DNA from: Lasioglossum baleicum
Taxonomy: Eukaryota; Arthropoda; Insecta; Hymenoptera; Halictidae
Direction: 5' to 3'
Length of the DNA stretch: 64,000 nucleotides
Assembly: GCF_051020765.1 (NCBI RefSeq)
Contig: NC_134935.1
Span: forward strand, 14,323,579-14,387,578
Under the pieces are notes generated by a model that saw only the letters and a program-made list of their open reading frames with translations, was not told the DNA's origin and did not search any database. Each line of letters opens with the position of its first letter. Within the stretch, counting starts at the first letter, position 1. This document shows, piece by piece, positions 58,572-64,000 of this stretch. Both the position numbers and the translations under genes were made by a program.

Positions 58572-59205
58572 TCGTATAAATTGAAAAAATATGGCAGGTT
58601 TTCGGAAACAGATGTCTGAATCAGTCTAAACAATTTCGAAGCCGTAAATTCAAAATCGCTTCAGCGCTATCGCCGAGCCAGCGGCCCAGTAACAAGATTT
58701 GAAGCTTCCTGTTCCAGATGAAGACCCTCGGGTCCCCCACCTCCACATATGCGTTTTCCGAGGCAAAGACGATTTCGAAAACAATGTTTGCGCGTGCAGT
58801 CCTTTCCCCCGTGGTGAATTCCCCTCGGAAATCTGCGAATATTCGGTATTCACGACACGATCTAGAAAAACAGAGCGGTCAACGCGTCATCAGCGATTTT
58901 CCTCTCAATTATTCGCGCGGTTTGTGTCGAACACGAAATTACTTTCCCAACGATGTGCGTTTCCCTCTCGAAAACGTAATTCGCAGAGAATTCTCCTCGG
59001 AAATGCGCGAAACGAGTCTCCTTTGACGGAGGAACGCAAACGGTTCCCGTGTTTTCGGAACGCTTCCTATTCTGTCAGTCTTCGGCCAGTGGATTAAACA
59101 ATTCAACAGCCATTCTTTAGCGGAAGTTTGAGACGCAAAATTCACGAGAAGATTCGCGGAAGTTTGGGGTCGCGGAAGTTCGGGCGTTTCGAAAAAACTG
59201 AAAGC
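58572..59205. other. Unique segment, no feature seen
   Basis: CpG-rich at 58660-59100. The 132- and 102-codon plus-strand frames overlap in different phases and have no recognisable domain. Confidence 0.4.
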
Positions 59206-59296
59206 AATTAGAAAACGCGGGAAACTTTAATTGAGCCCGGTGGTGCTCGGTATTAACTCGCGAAAGGGAATTAAATGTTATTCGAGTTTGAAATTC
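59206..59296. repeat. Direct repeat, copy 1 of 2
   Basis: TTTAATTGAGCCCGGTGGTG, CTCGCGAAAGGGAATTAAAT and GTTATTCGAGTTTGAAATTC recur in order at 59468-59566 with small changes and one insertion (GGCGCGGCT). Spacing is about 265 bp. Confidence 0.85.
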
Positions 59297-59467
59297 GAAG
59301 CTACCAGACACTGTGCTGTAAGCTTTGACTGAAAAATCACCCCAAGAGCAAATTTACTTTTTAGACGTTTTCATTGCAGTATTTCGGAGTCCTAACAAAA
59401 TTGTTGCGTCTAAGAAAGATTGCAAAGTCTTACGAAACATTATAGAGCTCAAGAAAAAATCGCATGG

Positions 59468-59566
59468 TAATTAGGTAACGCGTTAAACTTAAATTAAGCC
59501 CGGTAGTGATCGGAGTCAACCGGCGCGGCTCGCGAAAGGAAATTAAATGTTATTCGAGTTTGGAAT
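59468..59566. repeat. Direct repeat, copy 2 of 2
   Basis: CTTAAATTAAGCCCGGTAGT, CTCGCGAAAGGAAATTAAAT and GTTATTCGAGTTTGGAATTT follow copy 1 in order. Function unknown. Confidence 0.85.
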
Positions 59567-61030
59567 TTCTTCGGAAGTGTCTATGAAAATGTCAATTAGC
59601 ATAATCTTGCCCGTGTTAGTGCGAATAAATTTCTGCTCGTTGGATCCGAGGCGAGCGAGATTTTTCTTCGGGTCGTCCTTCGAGGGGATTAAGCTGCACT
59701 TTCTCGGCTAATAACGCGGTATTATATTTTTCTGCGTGCGTCGCGAAGGTGAAGGTCGGATGTAAATGCAATGCAAATAGCGGGGGGAACAGCTGCGGCG
59801 AGCTTTGAACAGGTGACAGCGGTTCCATCTCGTCTTTCTTCTGCTTTCTGAAGCACGGCGGCCATCACTCGAGGCCTTTATCTTCGCCGAAGAGTCGAGA
59901 GAATAATTCTTTCCTCGCGTTCTCTTGTTTGCAGACTTCCCAGCCCCCTCCTCTCTCCCTTTTCTTCCGTTTCCTCCATCCTGCAGGAAAGTACGGGGAC
60001 ACTTTCTCGGTTTTTACGTTCTCCGGCTGCTTCGTGGTTGCGTGCTTCAACGAACGACTGCCGAGCCTCCATTTTATTTTTTAATCTTCCAAATGTTTCG
60101 CCCTTGGCGTGGGAAACCGAGTGCGGGAAAAACCGAGGTAATGCATCTTTAATGCCATGTAACGCGACGTCGGTGATATTTTTATAAGCCCCCGTTCGAA
60201 ACTATCCGGTTAAACTCCCCGGAGTGGCTGTTTTGGACCCCTCTTCAAACGTAATTTTTGGACCGCTGTTGAGAAATTGATTGTCTACCTTGTGAAAGGT
60301 GGATTTCATGCAGGACATTCACTTTTTAGAGTCCTTCGATTGTTGGAAAAACGTTTGAGAGAGAAGGTTTCTCTGGATATTTTTATAGTACATCATTTTT
60401 GAGAAGATTCCTCTCGAATCTTTTGTTTCACGGGAGCACCTGGAAGTTTTTATTCTTAGGATTTTTATGTGCACACGGTTTTTGGATAATTCTGTGAGAG
60501 AATTCGTTTGTACACTTACTTCTTCGTTTCTAGGTGGAATTATATTTTCTTTCACACCCGAGGATTTTTCTTTTACCTCGTTACTACTGCCCCGGCTTGC
60601 TTTTCTTTACTTACGGATAGAATATTCCTGTTTTTTCCTTGACACCTGACAAGCATCCTCTTCCTGTCTCATTTTGTATAATCCGACTTCGTTTTTATAT
60701 TGTTCCAGACGAGATCTAGTCTGTGCTTTGTTTTTCATTTTTACTTCTCGACATATTTTCATAAGTATACTGCGGATCTTTATGCATTTAAGGCTTCAAA
60801 AAATTGTCAAAAAATGCTAGAAAATAAAATTCCACAGAATTCAGTACGATTTTTATTCATTTTGGATGTACAAGAACTACTACCACTGAAAGTAACATTT
60901 TACATGATTTCACTTTCTTCAAAAATTGAAAATTGCGTAGACATCCGCAGTCTATTCATAAGTTTCTGACTGACTCTACAAGCATCATTGTTTTTTTAAA
61001 ATTTTGTTTTTATTTTCGAGTAATGTCCAC
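59567..61030. other. Unique segment, no feature seen
   Basis: CpG-rich at 59620-60150, AT- and T-rich after that. Several short frames and no recognisable domain. Confidence 0.4.
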
Positions 61031-61202
61031 CAACTAATTTCTCGGACAATGCTCGTACAATATTGCCTTCCAATTGTGTTTCGCAATGTCGGACTCTGAA
61101 AGAGTATTCTCCAGTCAATTAACAGATTGCATTTTACATCGTGACTTTCCTTTGACCATTGCCAAGCAGTCGACTAATTTCTCAGACCACACTCGTACAA
61201 TT
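61031..61202. repeat. Direct repeat pair, 140 bp apart
   Basis: AACTAATTTCTCGGACAATG, then CTCGTACAAT (61032-61061), is repeated as GACTAATTTCTCAGACCACA, then CTCGTACAAT (61172-61201). GACTAATTTCTCAGAC resembles the GACTACTTGTCTGAC motif, so this may be a decayed member of the dispersed minisatellite. Confidence 0.6.
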
Positions 61203-61557
61203 CCGGTTCCTGATCACGTTAGCGTCTGTTTCCCCGAATTCCCGTCGACGTCGGCGAACATTTCCCAACTTCTTGTCCCGTTAACATACTTACCGTCCCC
61301 TTACCGTGTTTGCCGAGCGACTGACCCTTTTTAATAATGCACACTGGGACCTGTCCTCGTTCGCTCCTCCTCCACCAACTTCAACAACCGTTTCATAGTA
61401 AAGGACATCACCTCCTCCGCACGACTTAAACCCATAGCAATATACCCCCAGCCCTCTCTCAGGTAATTAATGTCCTCTAGACCCACGAACTTCACTGATC
61501 GCCCACGACTTCTCAGAAAATATATTCGACGCAAACCTACCTCGAAAAATTTTACGG
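61203..61557. other. Unique segment, no feature seen
   Basis: Moderately GC-rich. It runs up to the TA target of the next element. Confidence 0.35.
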
Positions 61558-61559
61558 TA

Positions 61560-62260
61560 AGGTGAAGTGGGTTAAGTGCATCAAATGCTTTGTACAGTTA
61601 TTACTGGTAAATTAATATTACGTAGGATTCTAATTTTTCTTGAAAATTTTCATTTTGATAGGATATTGTACAAAATGTCAACTGTTCTGCACTGTCCCCC
61701 GAAAATGGGGCAAGAGCGTAACTTAGAGTTAAAATTTCTCCGAAACGGATAGACTTTAAAAAATTTTTTTTTTTGAATAATGCATTGTCATCCAGTTCTG
61801 AGCCATGTAACCGATTTCAAGTCTCTAGCTCATCAGGAAGTTAGTTTAAAATCAATTGCAAAATTTGCCACCGAACAGACAAACAAACAAGAAAGCGAGC
61901 TAATAAAAACGTGGTAAAATGGTTTCACACCTATTGTTTCATGTGCAACGGTGCAAGAGCAGAATCATTAACAAGCCTGCTATAAAATGCTTTTTATTGA
62001 ATTAAATTATATTGCTTAGTTTCATAGTTATCCATTTTTAAACAAACAAGTACTTCTATGCTAAAATATGAAAGGGGATACAGTGATTTTTTCATTTAAG
62101 CAAGGAAAACACCTTTATTCCTGTGCGACATCTATGTCGAATAGTTCATATTAACTCGTAGTACATTAATAAATACAAGCTAGAGAAATTTCGCTCATAT
62201 TATAATAAAAATATCCAGTATATGCACTTGCCCCGTTTACGAACTTACCCCATCTTACCT
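61560..62260. mobile_element. TA-flanked MITE, GGGGTAAGTGCG ends (copy 2, reversed)
   Basis: The left end AGGTGAAGTGGGTTAAGTG and the right end ACTTACCCCATCTTACCT are inverses with mismatches. TA is present on the left (61558-61559) and CA on the right, probably a mutated TA. Compared with 14720-15627 it is reversed: GATAGGATATTGTACAA, CAAGCCTGCTATAAAATG, AAAGGGGATACAGTGAT and CGACATCTATGTCGAATAG each appear inverted there. It lacks part of the internal duplication and carries an unrelated insert at about 61712-61956. Confidence 0.82.
61712..61956. repeat. Insert nested in the MITE
   Basis: This stretch has no counterpart in the other MITE copy; the flanks GGGGCAAGAGCG and GTGCAAGAGCAG are both end-like blocks of the host. 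It contains a T tract, then the order ATGTAACC, ATTTCAAG, TAGCTCATCAGGAAGT and an ACAGACAAACAAACAA run, which parallels 10160-10256. Class unknown. Confidence 0.6.
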
Positions 62261-62262
62261 CA

Positions 62263-62558
62263 TCCAATTCATCACGTTTATGACGTCCTATCAGTATACG
62301 CCATCTTCAGTCCTTTTCTCTCGTTTACCCTTTATTAAAGCTTCTGGGAAACGGTCTCGTAAAAATAATCGGAAACCCTGTCAGCCCTTTTTCATCGTTA
62401 CCGAGAACCCTTTCGACCCTTCTTCGATCTACTCCTGCAAATTTCGGGCCGAGCTCAAGAAAATCGCGTTTAATCGATCATTTTAGACGGTATCGACAAG
62501 GATTTTGTTCAGGAGGAAATATTTTATAACTCTGGAGAGAGTCATCAATTTTTATGGT
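62263..62558. other. Unique segment, no feature seen
   Basis: Short frames only. It ends at the TTAA target of the next element. Confidence 0.35.
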
Positions 62559-62855
62559 TTAACACGTTCCGTGTCGGACCGATTTTTGGAGACTTTCCGT
62601 TCAGGCCGCGTGGGGCCTGTAACCCACACTTTTACGATTTTACGATTGAATAAACTTGCTTTTCACGTATGCCTTACAATTTTTCGATAGTACAAAACCA
62701 TAATTATCAAGAGAAGAGTGTAGAGTTTAATATGCACTACACAACAAAGCAATAAATTAAATTTTTAAGGAATTATTTTAACAAACACATATGGTTCGTT
62801 TGTTAATGAGAATTCCATTAGTCGTGTACGCCCCACGCGGCACGGAACGTGTTAA
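62559..62855. mobile_element. TTAA-flanked MITE with CACGTTCCGTG ends
   Basis: TTAA lies at 62559-62562 and 62852-62855. The inner ends are CACGTTCCGTGTCG and, reversed, CACGTTCCGTGCCG, matching at 13 of 14 positions. Subterminal CCGCGTGGGGC (near 62609) and GCCCCACGCGG (near 62830) form a second inverted pair. The interior is AT-rich and non-coding. Target site and size fit a piggyBac-type MITE; the end sequence differs from the family at 42895 and 55954. Confidence 0.8.
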
Positions 62856-64000
62856 AATTTATTTATACGCTTCGAAGCACTGATTTTTACAATTTTCGTC
62901 AGTCAAGGTGAGTTCGAAGTTAGAAGATTTAACGGAGCATAATAATTCATTTTTTAATGGCGAACTAACTTTGTGGTTTCCGAGACGTTAAACAAACTTT
63001 CACAGTATGAAAGTTCATAGATGCAGGAAGGAAAGCTGTGGTCTTCCAGCATCCTAATCCCGCAGAGGGGACCACGGAGGGATCGATCGCATGCTAAATG
63101 CACCGGAAGTCGAGACCGAGCGCTCATAACACGCTGGCCGCACTTCTCCGAACGACGTCTCCTCCAGTTCGATATTCTGTCGCCCTATCGGCGACATTTC
63201 GCGCCGAGTCGAGTCACATAAATGCGTGGCTCCGTTCAAGTGCGTTCGACTGTAGCCAACATCATGGAAAAGACCCGAGTAATGCATGCGATCTCTATTT
63301 CAGATGCCTGCGATCGACGCTTTCATGATCTGAATGAACTCTTACGCTTCTTCTTGCGCTCGAATGATCTCCCAGTTTTGATCTCGCAATTTTTAGCGTC
63401 GACCTTAGGGTAGCTCGCGATTGATAAATAAATATCACTTGTTGAATCGACCGTGTTACGACGTCATACGAGGAGTTCGATGGAGATGCAACAAGTTACG
63501 ATGTTGTTCGCGTGATGGGAATCGGTTCCCGAGATCTTTTCTTCTCTGATCCTTGCGTGCTCGGTTCGAAAGTGGATTCAAAAAGAATGATTGCAATTCG
63601 ATTTTAAGAGGTTCGGGCCCGTTGCAGTTAGTTGTGGATTTTTATGTTGTGGTGACAAATGGAATCAATGCAATTTTTACATATAGAAGGTTAGATTAGT
63701 CAAAATTGAAATTAAATTAAATTGTATCTGAACATTGAACTCTTTCAAGAACAATCCAAAATTTTGTGTATATCTTTAATTACATTTTGTGATTATTAAT
63801 TTAAACTGATTCTATTAAGAACAAAGTGTCTAAAAGAAGTACCTTCAAAAAATACGTTTCAGGAACTTGATAAAACGATCGGTATCAAATTCAACGCTTA
63901 AACAATGTTTCGCGAACAGGTTAGAGAGGACCTGGAAAATAGGGTAGCTTGGAAAATGTGTCTGGTAAAAGACTCTAGAAGCTGTAGGACGTCGAGAGCT
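62856..64000. other. Unique segment, no feature seen
   Basis: CpG-rich at 63020-63420 with overlapping frames on both strands, AT-rich from 63640. No gene, repeat or RNA recognised. The right edge is arbitrary. Confidence 0.4.

Overview
The window looks like a non-coding stretch of an insect nuclear genome, either intergenic or inside a very long intron. The reasons are: no reading frame over about 170 codons, no recognisable protein family in any frame, CpG-rich single-copy segments (not CpG-depleted) alternating with AT-rich segments, and many short non-autonomous transposons. The mix resembles hymenopteran genomes, but that is a judgement from general knowledge and species cannot be fixed by reading alone. 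I found no convincing multi-exon gene, tRNA, rRNA, CRISPR array or operon.

Layout. 1-540 is an 84-90 bp tandem array. 1124-1782 is a hAT-type element with a degenerate 8-bp target duplication. 1.8-7.4 kb is mostly unique, with a 145-bp duplication at 6.6-6.9 kb. 7439-7934 is a TA-flanked MITE with CAGT ends. 9244-9690 is a large foldback. 11.9-12.8 kb holds a truncated MITE followed by a 170-bp array. 14720-15627 and 61560-62260 are inverted copies of one TA-flanked family. 16.5-16.9 kb is a TTAA-flanked candidate with repeated CGAGTTAACTCG palindromes. 18.2-19.35 kb is a degenerate minisatellite split by a 690-bp foldback MITE. 19784-20364 and 24477-25043 are two more long-inverted-repeat MITEs. 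26.0-26.4 kb is a second large block of the minisatellite, in opposite orientation. 27825-27887 is the only exon candidate I would defend.

30013-30610 is a hAT MITE with a perfect 8-bp target duplication. 33989-35088 is a solo LTR with a 4-bp target duplication, inserted at the edge of a dispersed repeat that carries paired TGACCTTGA/TCAAGGTCA sites. 36.6-37.3 kb is a pyrimidine-rich array with a period near 50 bp. 38757-39441 and 48055-48674 are further members of the 18.3-kb foldback family, with fragments at 35.8 and 44.2 kb. 46149-46392 is a small inverted-repeat element with 11-bp direct repeats. 57911-58563 is another hAT MITE with a perfect 8-bp target duplication. TTAA-flanked elements lie at 42.9, 56.0 and 62.6 kb.

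How it fits together. The content is a layered record of DNA-transposon and LTR insertion: MITE into minisatellite, LTR into dispersed repeat, fragment into MITE. The most biologically suggestive items are the three dispersed copies of an inverted nuclear-receptor-type site pair with fixed 8-bp spacing, the dispersed CTACTTGTCTGA minisatellite, and the 63-bp candidate cassette exon. All boundaries were read by eye; none was tested by alignment or database search.
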